A DNA stretch of 64,000 nt from contig NC_134703.1 of the NCBI RefSeq assembly GCF_043290135.1, forward strand, positions 128,122,505-128,186,504, in the 5' to 3' direction. Both the position numbers and the translations under genes were made by a program. Shown piece after piece: positions 39,203-52,454 of this stretch (the stretch's first letter is position 1; every line of letters starts with the position of its first letter). Source of the DNA: Rhipicephalus microplus. Lineage: Eukaryota > Arthropoda > Arachnida > Ixodida > Ixodidae. The notes under the pieces are model-generated. The model was not told the origin of the DNA. It saw only the letters and a program-made list of their open reading frames with translations, and made no database searches.

Positions 39203-39284
39203 CTTAGAAGTGTGGCAGCTTGGGCTAGTTGGTATGGCATGACGATAGTTATAGCGCGATAGTTATAGCGCTATAACTATCGTC
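39203..39284 (+). mobile_element. Foldback element, second copy
   Basis: Shares the GTGGCAGCTTGGGCTAGTTG leader and the following GACGATAGTTATAGCGCGA with the copy at 18.6 kb, in the same orientation. Its hairpin is shorter: 17-base arms at 39241-39257 and 39268-39284 pair perfectly, and an inner 26-base perfect palindrome spans 39257-39282. The long CAAAACGACGACACAGAGAC segment of the first copy is absent. Confidence 0.75.
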
Positions 39285-42200
39285 ACTATACAAGCATGCA
39301 CGCACGTATACGCACACGCGACGCACCGAAGGCCAGGTCATTCAAGGGGAATTAACTTCGAGCGGACGCCAGAGGCACGGGGCGGCCAAAGAGAAAGGAG
39401 GGTCATCTACGGAAAGACAAAGAGTCGGCGGCCGCGACTGGAGCGGATATTGGTTTATAACGTGATTCGTCTCCCTCGCCGCGCCTGTCTCGTTGCCGGC
39501 CGGAGGGCCCTTCCGCTTCTGACGGTGCTTTCATCTTGCGTGCTTTATGTCCGTTGAAGCTGTCCTTATAGGCCTTGCGTACTGCTTTTGTCTGAGAGTT
39601 GCGTGTTGGCGTGTTGATGCGTGTAGCCGGATAGATGTACTCTACAGGAAGAAGCGGCAGCTCTCCTGGACTGACAGACTACCACATCCGGCAATTAGAC
39701 GAAATGTGAAGCTGAATGACCACTCTGTGACGCACCTCACGCGATGGCTATAAAAGGCACGCGTAAGCTGTGTGTATGTATATACTTCGGACGTGCTGCC
39801 TATAGTACTCGTATGTATATACTCTTCGTCGCCACTTCATTAGAGTTGAAATTCAGAAAGCCTATATAGTTGATAATTGCTCTATGTCGTCAGTCAGCTA
39901 TTTAATAACCATCATGTTATTCTCGGCACCATGATTAGTTGGGGTATCGGATAAATAAAGGTTGGTGGAAGAACGCTTCGCTGAATGCGGGGAATGAATG
40001 AATCACAATAAAAAACTCCCCCAAAAAGCAGAAGAAATTACTTTGCTTGAGCCATGGATCAAGACACAAACCTGTTGTGCGAAACAAGGAGCTCAGCATT
40101 ACTGTGGATGAAAAGCAGCTTTTGTTTTCTTGCACATGCATGGTCGTGTACGCCTGTAGGTATTGGATTCCTAATGTATAAACTGTGCACGTGGGAACAG
40201 TTCTTGAGAACGCGGGCCTCCAAATTACAATTTCGTTTCATTTCATTTTGGCGATGTCAAATACCTTGAGTGCGAGACTGCATGAGGGGTGGGTTTCGAT
40301 CTGATAGAAACAGCAATAAATATAATTAGTCGACTCTGTAAATACGCATTTCACAATTTTTCATTTAAACCCAGTACGCTATGATATTTGTATTTTATAC
40401 GTATTTGAAACAGTAAGAGTGTAGACACCTCTCAATTGAACGAGTACAGAAGAGTAGCGGATCATACGATGCGGCAGCAGTGTGTCAGCACATTACAAAC
40501 AGTTTCGTATCGAGCTATAGAATCCTCCACACAGACAGCTCCTTGAGCTCTTTCAAAGGATCTTCTTTGTAATTCCTTGTTTTCACCTCACGAATTACGG
40601 TGGGCTCGCAAATTACTACCCACATGTGGGACCGGTTGCGATTCCTTGCACTCGAAGTCAATCTTTTCCCATCATCCACCGCTCGTGACCGCTTAATCAT
40701 GGTAATAGCGCAGGCACAGTGCAATGGGACCTCCGACAAACGATGCAAACGACAAAAGAGACTTCGAAGAAAATAATGGTTACGTAATTCGTGACCCCCT
40801 CTCAATGCTTTTGTCTATACGCAATCCCAGACCGGAAGTATTTACCACAACCCGAAATGACTGTGAGCGGAAAGCGTTTGATTTTTTGTGTAGCCCATTG
40901 AAAACTGAGTGACCGCATCGTTGCGACAACTTTTTCTCCGTAATACAAGGTTGTCGAACAAGACCGAGGGCAGATCGTTACGGGCCGTGCACTCGCATAA
41001 ATTATGAAGGAAATAAGCCCGGAAGAAAAGCCTTCCTTTTCCTTGGAGCGCCTTTATAATATATAAGCGCGTGCCCTGTATATAGAGCCACGGTGTATAC
41101 AATGTTTATACAGGCGAGACACGTGCTAAGATTATTTTTTTTCGTTCCTTTTAATCGGGCGAAAGGAGCGGCGAAGTGCAAATTTTCTGAGCATAAAGAA
41201 AAAAAAAAGGGGAGCCCCTTCCTCGCCGCTTGACGAGTTGATTGCATGCGGCAAGAAAAACACGAAGCCTTCATAACGCAAGTGGTTGCCGTTCGAGGAT
41301 GTAAAGTGCGATTAGCATAATAATTACGCCGGAGCGGCAAGTATGGTAATTGATCACTGTCGCATCTCACGCGGGCGCGTGCTTGTGGGCCATTAAGCGC
41401 CCCCCCCCTCTCTCTCTCTTACGCTCTTTTCGTAAAGCGTCGTGCGTGCTATTCATGTTATAAAAGAATGCTATATGGAGGCACGTCTCTTCTTCTCCGT
41501 TTCGTCGATTTTGCACCCCTTTTGGAGGTCTTCTTATTTGTCTTGCTTCTTACTTCTTCTCGGCCTTCTATAGCCCTCGTTAAAGCATGGCCCGGGTACT
41601 TAGTGTTGTAAGAAGCAAACTATACGCAGGCGACGAAGTCGCGGGTTCGTTTTTCTATATTCGCGTTGTTGCCCATACGGTCGTACACACTACGCTCATG
41701 GGGGCGTTGTTTATTTTCTTATTGTTCGTTTCTCAAACGACCACCGCGTGAAACAGGCGTCATCCTGAGTGTATACGCGAAAAACGGGGGCTATACAGGG
41801 GGTTCTACTTTTTCCTATAACTCCGTGTGCATAACGCACGTCGTCGAGCACCACGCACACTTTCACGCAGCACCCCGTCACAAATGTATTTTTAATCAAA
41901 CCCTGTACCCATGCATGTTCGCCTTCCACGACTTCCCGAATTGCGCCTCTGCTTCTTTTTCTGCTTCCGCTCTTCTGTCACTCTTGTCGTATACTTGCAC
42001 CTTGATCCCGCTTCCAGAACTTGTCGTCCAGAATTTTCCCCTTCTCTCTCTTTCGTTATATTTCTTAACAGACCTCTCGCGTATAGTTGCCAGCGCGTCC
42101 CTTTCGCTGCCTGGTTCATTGTTGCTGGAATTTTGTGTGTTTCTTTCTTCGACTTTGCCTGGAGCACCGAACCGGAGACATTTATGCACGTCCTTTGATC

Positions 42201-42358
42201 GGGAACTAATGAGTTGCGCTGCCAAGCAAGTGAGGGCAAGTTCGAGGCCAGATATCTTTCCACTCTCTCTCCAGGGTCGTTTGAGAGGGGAGGCGCAAGC
42301 TGAACAGGCACATATGGGAGGAGGTAGAGGAAAGAGAACGGGAGTAGCCTGTACGTAT
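39285..42358. other. Gene-free stretch
   Basis: No supported gene. 39340-39540 is GC-rich and is followed at 39749-39758 by a canonical TATA element. The rest is featureless apart from CT-rich runs at 41400-41420. The upstream part of a 229-codon ATG frame (41915-42601) falls here and is treated as a finding. Confidence 0.35.
39749..39758 (+). promoter_or_regulatory. TATA box-like element
   Basis: TATAAAAGGC is an exact match to a strong TATA box and lies just downstream of a GC-rich block. No initiator, cap-site or open frame downstream supports a promoter, so chance is quite possible. Confidence 0.2.
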
Positions 42359-42472
42359 AGACTAACTAAAGAGCAACTATATACATATAGGTGTTTGAAA
42401 GAAAGTGAATGGACGGATAGACTAACTAAAGAGCAACTATATAGGTGTTTGAAAGAAAGCGAATGGACGGAT
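42359..42472 (+). repeat. Tandem duplication, 60 + 54 bases
   Basis: Copy one (42359-42418) and copy two (42419-42472) begin AGACTAACTAAAGAGCAACT. They differ by a 6-base deletion in the second and one C/T change. Both differences keep the frame of the surrounding open frame. Confidence 0.9.
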
Positions 42473-45400
42473 GAGAAGGCCGAGAGTATAGAGCGAGAAC
42501 AGCGGGCACAAAGAAGGACGTCGGGAGGGCGCGGACTTTTTCCTTTCGCTCACCATTCTCGGCCAGAAGTCAAGGCCGCTCGTGCGCGCGTAACTCCCTG
42601 ATGAAAATAAACTGCTCGGAACGACGAACGCGGCAACACCGTTATGCGTGGCGCGCTACCTATTCTTGCATGCACACTCGCGGGCACGCTTGTTAAGCGA
42701 GGGACTCACCTGAGCTTGCACAGCGCGCGCGGTCTCCTGTGTGGGAGCCTCAAGGCTCGAATAAGGAAACAAAAACAAGCCAAACAAAAGGTTCAGAGAA
42801 GCCGGCTCCAAGAAACCGCGGCGAAGAAAGGCAAACGGCAACAAGTGGGCAGACGCCGTTCTTATAGAGGACGCGTATATATCTATATATATACACACAC
42901 ACAGAGGTGTGAAGCGATTAAACAGACACGTAAGATAAGCAAAAACCCGAGGCGTAATCAGCGGGAAAATTTATGGCATATTGAATGAGAATGGCGCGGA
43001 GGCCTGGTGCGTCGCTTCGCGAAGTCGAGAGGAAATCCTGGATGGAGGATATTGCTGCTATGTGTACTGAGAATGCGCGTGCGCATGTGCGAGCTCTCGG
43101 GAGAGGGTGTTTCTTCTTTTGTTGTTTTTATTGGTCGAGACCCCGGACGACTTATTTCGACCGAGCCGGCTATTTGCATACAGCGTCGGTACCCGCTACA
43201 AGTTTAATCTCTTTTTGTTTTGTTGCGCGGTCATCGTGGCTCGTTTAATGCTGCTTCTCGTTCGAGGAAATGAAAGAACGAGCTATTCGTTTGTTCAAGC
43301 ACGTATACCTTTCGAATGTTATGTTGGAAGGGTCACATGGATAAAGGGCGCTGTAGGACCTTTGGGACGTGGAAATGTACAAACAAAACCAGGTTGCCTC
43401 CGATGAAAATGGTTTGTACGAGACAGCGGGCCGAATAATTGGTTCTCGGTCGTTCCCGGGTGCTTGGATGACTGACCGCAAAATAGGTGCGGCTGCATGT
43501 TCCGGCTTTCTGCAATCGTTTCTGAATCGTTAGGAGTTCTCGGTAAACCACATCGTAAAAGCAACTATAGTTGCTTTTGTTTCTGTCCGCCTTTCTCTAC
43601 CGCTTTTTCTCTTTGGAAAGCTTGTCTCAGTTCTCGCTTCTGTCGTATCCTGATAATGTCAATCTTAAAACAAGATATGCTTGTACCAAAGCGCCCCTTC
43701 GAAAGTATGTTACATTTTTACTCCATGAAGGTGCTTTCTTTGTTCTTTCTGTCTCTAATTTTTCAGTTCTTCTTGATTTATTCTCATGTTGTTATATAGT
43801 CACTCTGTCAACAGAGAGAGAGATCATAGAAAGAAAGGGAAAAGCAGTCCTGTGATCGCAATGCGTTTATTATATGAAAGAATGTGTGTGATATACAGGC
43901 ATTGCGCAAGGCGCCACCTATCTTTCATTCATGTCTGATTGCCTGTTCATTCCAAACAGACGTAGCTTCTTGAACTATTCCATGTGCAAATACCAGCTGA
44001 TCTGAAGAAACATGACTCTATCGAATGTTAGACAAAAAAAAATAACTAAGGGAACAGAAGGGGCTGGAGGAGCTAACCGTTCGGTTCAATCACAACGCAT
44101 CTTTAGAAACAGCACATGCATGACGATATATGCGAATAAGTTCATATAATTGGGATCTTGGGTCGTAATAGAGTTTTGTTGCAAGTAGGCGCCTGTGTAT
44201 TGCGTCCTTCTTCATCCTCGTCTTTAGTTACTTTTTATAGAGCCTCGATCATGATGCCGTATCAGCGATCCCATAACACTACATTACTACGTTTCAATAT
44301 AAACGAATTCGTCCTCAAGCAAATTTGATGTCACGACCGTGTTGACACTGCTCGTGAACACACAGCATTTCCAGTACTGGGCTCCGGAACGAGCTGGCGA
44401 GAAAACTTTATCTCATGGCGGGCGCACTTGCCGCAACCGAGAAGAGGTGCATCCGTTTTACGTGTGCGTGAATCTGGACCTAATTCATCGAATGCGTACA
44501 CCATGCGCGGAGAGGCGCCGCGTATACGGGTATTCCAGGAATATACCACATTAAGTCGGCTTTCATACGCCGAGACTGCCTCGTGTTTAGATACATTGTA
44601 CTCAGGGGCATGTCGTCTGATAAAGTCGTCGGGAGATCACGCTTTCTTAAGGCGTATACAGCGATATTCATAAAGACGTGTCGCGACCTTGAGCACTGCC
44701 GTGCACCATAAGGCTCCACGAAGGTCCCACAGTGCTATGTAACTTGTACTATTTATAACTAGAACCCAAAGAAACTTGAGCACATGTAACACGCCCAACC
44801 GCTCACCAATCGAAGGTCTAGAAACAAGTATAAAAATGCAATAAACAGTACAATATATACGCGCTGCTGTGACTTCCAGCTCACAGGTACAATTCTATAC
44901 GAACCTGCACCTTGCATTGTGGCCTCCTTAAGGCATCACGCAAGAGTGTTCAGCGGCGGCTTGCGACTGGCATCGAGCCGTGTGTAGGCTTGTAAAACGC
45001 GGCGTTCATAATTGATTCGTTCCGCGAAGCGCGTCATGGTGCTGCGCATTGTGCTCGTCGCGGATCGGCTTGTACAACGAGGGCACGCGATTCACCGTAT
45101 AGCTCCCGCTTTGAATTGTACAAAAGCTAATCGACCTTGTCTGATAAGAAGGGAGGCGGAGGGAGTTCGGTTCTCAAGACGTCTTTACCAACGCAGCTCC
45201 TGTACTATATACCACTGTACATACCCCGTTGCTATATCATCCGTGTACACCCTTTGCTGCGCTCTTTTCTGGAAACTTAACTTCTGCGCGGCTGCATGGC
45301 ATTCTACCGTTTGATCCTGACACGACTTACACCCGTCAACTTGGTTTGAACCCCTTTTTTAGCCATTTTTTTGTTCCTTGGCTTGTTCAGTTTACGCTGT

Positions 45401-48400
45401 GAAGGTTGCTGCCACTAAACGCGAGTGTTTTTGAAAGTTTGAACCCCCCGCCCTCCTCTTCGCCGCTTTTTTTTTTTATTTTTCTGGCCTCACGAAGACA
45501 CTGAAGCTAACGTTGCCAGAGCTTGCTTGTTCAAAAAAGCACAAACAGTGTCAATGCAAGACACAAGAAATGACGATGCAAAAGTATACATATCGTACGG
45601 TCCCTGTATACCATGGACTTGCATGGGACATGCACTATGTAGCTTGCAGTTGCTCGGGTTGCGCGTGTAAATACGTACAAACATGTAAGCTCCTCCCCGC
45701 GTTATCCTCTCGTAGTCGAAGAATATACACCGGTTCTCCCCGAGAAAAGCGTTATACTCGCGAAGCTTGCCGCTTTGCATGGGAAAACAGGTAAAGGTTG
45801 ACGATAGGTGCTGGATAAAAAGTCGAACCGATGGATAGGTCCCTGTGGAGTTGTTCGCGAAGTAGAGAAGGGGAAGAAGAGGGCAGGCCGATCTGAGGGA
45901 GGAAACAAGGATGACAGGAGTGGTGGCGAGGCACAGCCATATACGATAGAGGTGTGGAAGAAAGCCAAGAGGGAAAAGATACAGAGGGAAGCGACGGAAG
46001 CTTGGGTTGGATTATTCATAGTTTGCCGCAACATCAGTCAAAAAAAGGCTCGCACAATCGGCGACCCTCGCGAGTTCCCTCGTGTGGCCCCTCTTGTGGG
46101 GCCCCTTTCTCTCGGAACAGGGCACTCTCTCTGGGTCATGTCGCTATCGGTGTCACGTTTTCAATTCGCCGAGTTTTTGAGGGCCGCGCGTTCACGGAAG
46201 CAGAAGAAAACGCGAGCGACGGAAGAAGTGCCGAAACTCCTTGGTTCGCAAAAGGAGAGGAAGCAGGAAAGAAGCTCTCGGCGACTTACACACACACAAA
46301 AAAAAAGAAAAAAAAATTGATGAAAAATCTCGTACAACATGCAACTCCATGGGGCCCCCCTTTTCTCGCTGAAAAGTCCGGGAAGAGGGGGGGGGGGGGG
46401 GAGGTTCTTACGTGCATCTGCGCGTTATGTAGACATATTTCGCGTCATACTTTCTTTCCCTTAAGGGGACTGTAAACTAAACGGTGTCTGGTTTCAGACG
46501 CCTTCTTTGTGAATCTCTGCCTTATATGCGTGGTGCTCACACAGATGCACGTGCTGTTCATATGGTCTTGTAGTGCTATATATCGAGTTACTGACTGCTC
46601 TTCACTACGGCTTGTCCGCAGGCCGCTCTATTTTTTTTTTTTGGGGGGGGGGGGGTCTATAAGTTTTCTGTAATCTTTGGGGAATAGACGTTATCGACCT
46701 CACTTACAGCTCTAAACTTTTTCTGTCCGTGTAGATTTTTAGTAAGACGTAATCATTGTGCAGCATATCGATCGAGCAGCCTTTAGATAGGGGTTCAGAA
46801 GATCCTGCCTCAAAGGCTTGTTAGTTATCGAATGATATGCCACAACCGAGAAATGAGGGGTAGGCTGCAAACTTGGAAGGGTTCACAGTTTTCTTTCTAC
46901 ACATGTATTCATGAAAAATTGGGAAACTGTGGTGAGATGGCGCGCAGGATATTGAGACGGGCATTGAGGGCTCAAACCCATTTGACGAAGCGCGTGCATT
47001 GAGCGTGTTTATTGCGGATGAACTCTCCATTCAGTGTGCTATTTACTCATTCTTATCACTACATATATCAATGCTTAACCGTACGCATAAGTATACTTGT
47101 GAGCATTGGGTTGAGCGTATCGTTGATGAGCTTTTTTTAGATCTGTTCATATTGAAGACGTGCTGATGAAGATCGTCTCTAGCCATGAGGTCGGGACTTT
47201 CAATGCGCGAATGCAGCTGCGCAAATGCACCTGCTACATGAAGTGCCATGCTTCATCATGTGGCGTCGTCAAATGAATCCATCATGGAGATCAATACCAT
47301 GACACGGCGTACATGCATGTTAATATCATTTTTGGATGCCTGCATTATGCGCAGCTCGTTGGAAACAAAAAGCACAAGGAAAGCTTGGCGTACATTCTTG
47401 TGTTCTTTTTTTATCTGCGACACCTGAACGTAGCTATACCGTTCAGAACCAGCCATGGCTACGGCTGTACACACGTATGAGCTGAAATTCGCTGAAACCA
47501 GCTCAGCCGGCCCGAGAAAGCAGGAGAGCTGTGCTGGGCGGCACACTCAGCGTCCCAGTGTTTTGAGCAAGTCACCATAGGGGCTTTTCAAAAGCGATTA
47601 TTATTATTTGCTCGTTGTCTTGCGCGTCTCAGCAGAAGCGCGAGCACACGCCAAGGATGTACACACATCACACACGTTCTTTTCTAAATTCTGTCCTGTC
47701 GCTCTTTAGGCATTTCTGATTATTTCTACTTTTTTCTAGGACAGTCTCGGGAATGAAGTGGATGCTATGGGAGCTCCAGAAAGGCTGCAGCGGCACTTGG
47801 TGACTGGGAGCGTGTCCCTCGCCTTCTTCTTGCCCGCCACGGGTGTGAGAGCGGTGCCATTATAAAGCCATTTGGTGCTTGCACTTCCTGAGTAGTTTTT
47901 AATGTGAGATCTTGCAGATTTCTTCTCGTATACGGGTCGCCCCCGCCTAGAGCTAAACAGAAACATGCCTTTGCGAGGGAACTGCGCCGCGTCCGACGAA
48001 TAAAATGAAAACAAAGACGGACGCGAAAAAAAGTGAGAAGGGGGTCACAGGAGGTGGTTGGTGGTATAGTGCGACCGAAGGCAAGATGCGCATTTGACAG
48101 CTCCCTGCAGCGGTTTGCGCGCATTCTCAGTCTAAGACCCGTTACAGCCGAGTAGACTGCTTATATGCTGTGTATATATAGTATATGTATACATGCGCAG
48201 CGCGGGTCCGTACTTACAACGGCTAGACCGTCTTGCTCCCGAGTGCCCTGACAAAAGCTACATCACTCTAAAAAAAAGCTATACTGGAATATTGTCCTTT
48301 ACACTGCATCGCGCTATGTGTGTTTTCTTGTCTTTTTTCTTTTACGCACAATCTTCCGGGTATAAGTTTTAGCTCCCCCTCTCCCTTTCCACCGCACAAA

Positions 48401-49496
48401 GTAAGCAGTTGGAGTAAATAGCCTCGTTTTTTTTTTCTCTTTTCACCCCTTCGCAGTGTTCTTTTAAGAGACACTACATGGAAACATTAGTTCAAGTATA
48501 GACATATGAAGTGTACTCTGAAAACAATGGTGTCATTGGTTTCACCATGACAGGTTTTGTTTATTAGTGAATCACAAAATAAATGCCAGAAGTCAATCCT
48601 AAATATCGCGTCAAAACTCTGGTGCATCACGGATTTTAAAGTTTCCCCCTTTTTGTCGCATTTTTACCACATTCCCTTAATGAAATTTCCTAAAACTTCG
48701 TATGTTAAGTCTGCGGCTGCTTCAGATGATATATGTATTTTATTTTTACCGTTTAGAAACTATTTACAACGCCATCATGATTAGTCTCGTATCCGGGGTA
48801 CACACAAATAAATAAATAAAGGAAGGAAATTTACTTATTTGCGAATCTCGTGTCAAATGGTGGGCTGTGATGTTCTGGGAAGCATCTGGGTAAATATCAA
48901 TCTACCACAATCGTTCTTGTGCACGCGCGGCATTGGCAGTTTCTGTAGGAGGCCGAGAATTATCGTCATAGGAAGACGGTGAATTCGCATGGGCCGGGTA
49001 AGCCATCAAATATCGCCGTGGTTTTTAGCAAAAAAAAAAGAGAAAGAAAGACATTTTAAAAAAGAAAGATGACTGATTACGGTGACATTCGGTCGTCCTC
49101 CCAAGCGGCTAAAGGTAGGTTCTAAACGCCGAACACAAGACTGAAGCGCCCTTGTACCAATTTTACAGGTTGGTATCCGGTGGCCCATTTCACTACCTAC
49201 AACAGACACCTTAATTTCTCGGCTTGTACACCGTGACTGTGCTGGCTTAACCAACGACTAGAGGAGTTCTGACGTCCTGATTGAGCCATATTTCGACATA
49301 TTACGTCTCCATAACCGACGCCCTATTGGACAACTTTACCCTTTCGAAATAGCTGGTATATATGCCTTCGGCTGGTCCTCTGAAACGAACCCAGCACCTA
49401 CCGCTTGAGAAGCAGAATAATTTTGACGCCTGTGCGATGAAAACTTGCATCAGAATAGCTCAAGTTGATATATAGTTTCATCAAAACACAGCGAAA
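42473..49496. other. Gene-free stretch with G homopolymers
   Basis: No supported gene. Poly-G runs of 15 and 13 bases occupy 46387-46401 and 46643-46655. Positions 45820-46300 are purine- and GC-rich with unrecognisable frames of about 170 codons. The rest, including 43.5-45.7 kb and 46.8-49.4 kb, shows no repeat family I can identify. Confidence 0.35.
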
Positions 49497-49969
49497 CTAA
49501 AAAAAATCACAGCAAATCCACGGAATGAATGATGATGAGGGGAGTGAAGCGTCAGTCGATCCGTCCATGCTTCCGTCCATGCGTCCGTTCGTCTGTACGT
49601 GCGCCCGTCCGTGCGTCCACCCGTGCGTCCATCAGTCCGTCCTTGTGTCTGTTTGTCCATCTGCTTGTCTGTCCGTCCATGCGTCCGTCCATATATCTAG
49701 TGAACACTTCAAGTACCGCCATCTCGCTTCTTTTTATCGTATATTCATCATATACAAGTACCACCATCCTGCGAACAATATAAGAACTAAACGAGAGTAG
49801 GTGCAACATTTCTGCTGTCAGCGCTTTATTAACAGCGTGACTACGACGCCGTCCTACGTTTTTCGTAACATGTGGACATGCGGATATGTCCCCAAGGGCG
49901 GGTACGTGCGACATGTTACGCACTACGACAACGGGACGCACAAGCCACGCCATAAAGAGTTTCGCCCCT
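49497..49969 (+). mobile_element. CCGT-minisatellite-carrying element, short copy
   Basis: Flanking blocks are shared with the copy at 62.4 kb: a poly-A-containing start, ATCCACGSARTGAATGATG, AGGGGMGWGAAGC, then the minisatellite, CAAGTACCRCCATCTCGC, AACTAAACGAGAG and an end of the ACACTACRACGG...TTYSCCCCTAAA type. The start AGGGG...GAAGC and the end TTTCGCCCCT (49960-49969) form short subterminal inverted repeats. No open frame is present. I infer a non-autonomous DNA element (MITE-like). Confidence 0.65.
49558..49700. repeat. CCGT/CCAT-type minisatellite
   Basis: Imperfect 4-base units of GTCC, with CCAT, CCGT and GCGT variants, form about 140 bases inside the mobile element. Arg/Pro/Ser/Cys-rich frames across it are artefacts. 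Confidence 0.85.
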
Positions 49970-50915
49970 AAAAAAAAAAATGAAGCATACAAGGTTTAGA
50001 AAGGCAATAAGGTTACTTTTTTTTCGGCTGGAGGTGCATTCAGAATCAATCTTATCGGAATGGTACAAATTTTTTTTAAAGAAATTCGTTATTTCTAACA
50101 GCTACATGTTTAATGTTTTGGGTAGACATGGGACCGCAATAACTTTATCCAAATGAGATGATTGTTGCTGAAATTTAAATATATGACATTTACGATTTTG
50201 GGTTACTTTTGCTGGTAATACACGCAAGACACATTTAAAATAAGTTTTGTTGGAATGGAATGAACCTAACTCAACTAAAAATAAAACGAGATTTACAGAG
50301 GGTATCCGCTTACCTTAAGATTCGCAGATATAATCGATTTTATTGAAATGGAACAGAAACATAAATACACAAGATTTCCGGGGGTTATAGGCTTACTTGT
50401 TACCCTCGACGCTGTTTATATAAGCCGGCCGTAAACACTGCGATGTCCACAAATATGTACAAATTCTATAAACATCATGAACGGGTATATGTGGTACCGA
50501 AATCAGGTGACCCCCACTACTCACCACTTGTCCATTAAAAGTATAAAGAAGGCAACAGACGGCTAACAATACAACCATTAGGATTTTTCAGACAAACGTA
50601 GGCAGTTATTTGGAAAAGCTTTAGTAAATGATTGGGTTTGACCGAGTGATGAAGACCATGACCGTGCGTCTCGGCTTCGTTAAAGCATCTGTATGGAGTG
50701 CCTCTGTGGTGCTTAAAAGGACAAAATAATAGGAAATGCGAAAGGCGAAACAAGCTTTAAGAAGACCCCCGAGCGATGAGAGCCCTACGCGAACGATGAC
50801 ATGTCGGTAGATGTATACGGCAGGGGAGAGCGCTCATGGTTTTAGCGCGTGTTTTTGTCCCTCTAGTTAGGACATGCTTGTAGTGTCTGTGAATGTCCAT
50901 GGTTTATAAACCAAG

Positions 50916-50961
50916 GAGATTCGAGGTATATACCTCAATTCGAGGTATTACCTCGAATCTC
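50916..50961. repeat. Nested inverted repeat of GAGATTCGAGGTA
   Basis: The 13-base arms 50916-50928 and 50949-50961 are perfectly complementary. The 20-base centre contains two further partial copies (TACCTC and TTCGAGGTA), so alternative hairpins are possible. Confidence 0.7.
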
Positions 50962-51370
50962 TCTACGCTGAAAAAGAACCATATAAAGAACCTAACACCA
51001 ATTAGCTAAAGCCGAGAACTATAACCTAAAAAAAACACCTAGCATCACTATAATTATAAGGCCCTGTAACAAATAGAATGAACCAGATCAGCTTTCAGTA
51101 TCCCTCAGCTCTGCTATTTCAAACCGCGCGCGGCTTAGAGCAAGCATCGCCATTTGTTTGCTGATCAATGCAATCATAATAACTTTGATTAAAATGGGAC
51201 AAACTATTACCAAATCTAGTCATACACTATCTGCAACCTCAAATCTAAATATCCGAGAGTTTTAACCGTAATCAGTTTTGCGAATATTGCATACACCTAA
51301 AATATACTGGATTTTCACAGGCTTATTTTTCAGCTAAAAGTATCTCTTAGCGAACCAAGATCAATTCTTT

Positions 51371-51530
51371 CCATCCATCCATCCATCCATCTATCCATCC
51401 ATCCATCCATCCATCCATCCATCCATCCATCCATCCATCCATCCATCCATCCATCCATCCATCCATCCATCCATCAGTCCGACCGTCCGTCCGTCCGTCC
51501 ATCCGTCCGTCCGTCCATTCATCAATCCAT
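51371..51530. repeat. (CCAT)n followed by (CCGT)n microsatellite
   Basis: About 26 CCAT units, nearly perfect, pass into about ten CCGT units. The same two unit types build the minisatellites at 49.6 and 62.5 kb, but the conserved flanks of that element are missing here. Confidence 0.95.
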
Positions 51531-52120
51531 CTAGACGCTAGATGTAAAACCATGGATACAGGAAAAAGGAACGCATGTACCCTGGGATGTGCCCTGCTTT
51601 ATATTAAAAAAACCTGAGCCACAATTGGGCACGTTTTCTTAGACTGCTGGCAAGGCGCATTTTTTTTAAATTTTTGGTGACATATTGCAAAAAACGCTAA
51701 AGAAGGACTTTCCCCTGGACCCGCGTGGTATTCGTTTTGTATCTCATGAAAATGAAGAAAGTGTCCGGTTCGACGCTGTCATGCTAATGGGTTTGCACTG
51801 CATATCGAAGGCCTGCACGGCCGCATAGCATGTCGATATAGATGCAAGATCGGCACACGAGTATAATTTCGCGAATCAGTGGGCGGGTTTCTGGAAGCCC
51901 ACAAATCATTAGATCCGGTACTTGCATGGGTATCGAGGATCAAGCCACTCAGGAACGTGAAACGAGTTTAGCCATCAAACGCCAGTCCAAGTCTGGCTGT
52001 TTTTTTTTTATTCATGCCCTATTTGAGTACTTATGCCTTAAGTGTCATGTATACTCTTAACCCCTGACTGCATTTGTGTTCCGTTGTGTGCGTCTAAGTA
52101 GGCAGAATAGAAACAAAAAA

Positions 52121-52454
52121 GAAAGATGTTGCTGGATTATAAAATACCTGCATGCCACGCAAAGGGCCTGAGTTTGACCCTCACTCTGACCAGGCAATTT
52201 TTTATTAATAATTGATTTGCACCTTTCTCGATTTTCCAGCCATGCACAACAGAGGAAGTTATTTTCACTTTCTTGCCAAGCATGTAAATGTTGCTGAGTG
52301 GTAAGATATCTGCTTTCTGCGTAAATAGCCTAAGTTTGATCCTCACTCTGACCCGGAAATTGTTATTATTTATTTTATTTGCATCTTCCTCGATTTCGTA
52401 ATCATATACAACACAGGAAGTTATTTTCACTTTCTTGCCAAGTAGAGATGTTGC
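52121..52454 (+). repeat. tRNA-Gly-like tandem array, part 1
   Basis: Two complete units of about 162 bases and the start of a third. Each unit has a tRNA-like head: GATGTTGCTGAGTGGTAAGA-type A box, a TGCCACGC-type anticodon loop reminiscent of tRNA-Gly(GCC), and a GTTTGACCCTC or GTTTGATCCTC B box. A spacer ending in GGAAGTTATTTTCACTTTCT follows. The third unit is cut by the LINE and resumes at 56787. Head-to-tail tandem organisation is unusual for a SINE. Confidence 0.8.

Larger units (their letters stand above)
49970..52120. other. Gene-free stretch
   Basis: AT-rich without a supported gene. It includes the inverted repeat at 50916-50961 and the CCAT/CCGT microsatellite at 51371-51530. Confidence 0.4.

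Noticed and set aside
49529..49800. Arg/Ser/Pro/Cys-rich frames at the CCGT minisatellite
   Set aside because: They are translations of a 4-base-unit repeat and exist in all three frames.
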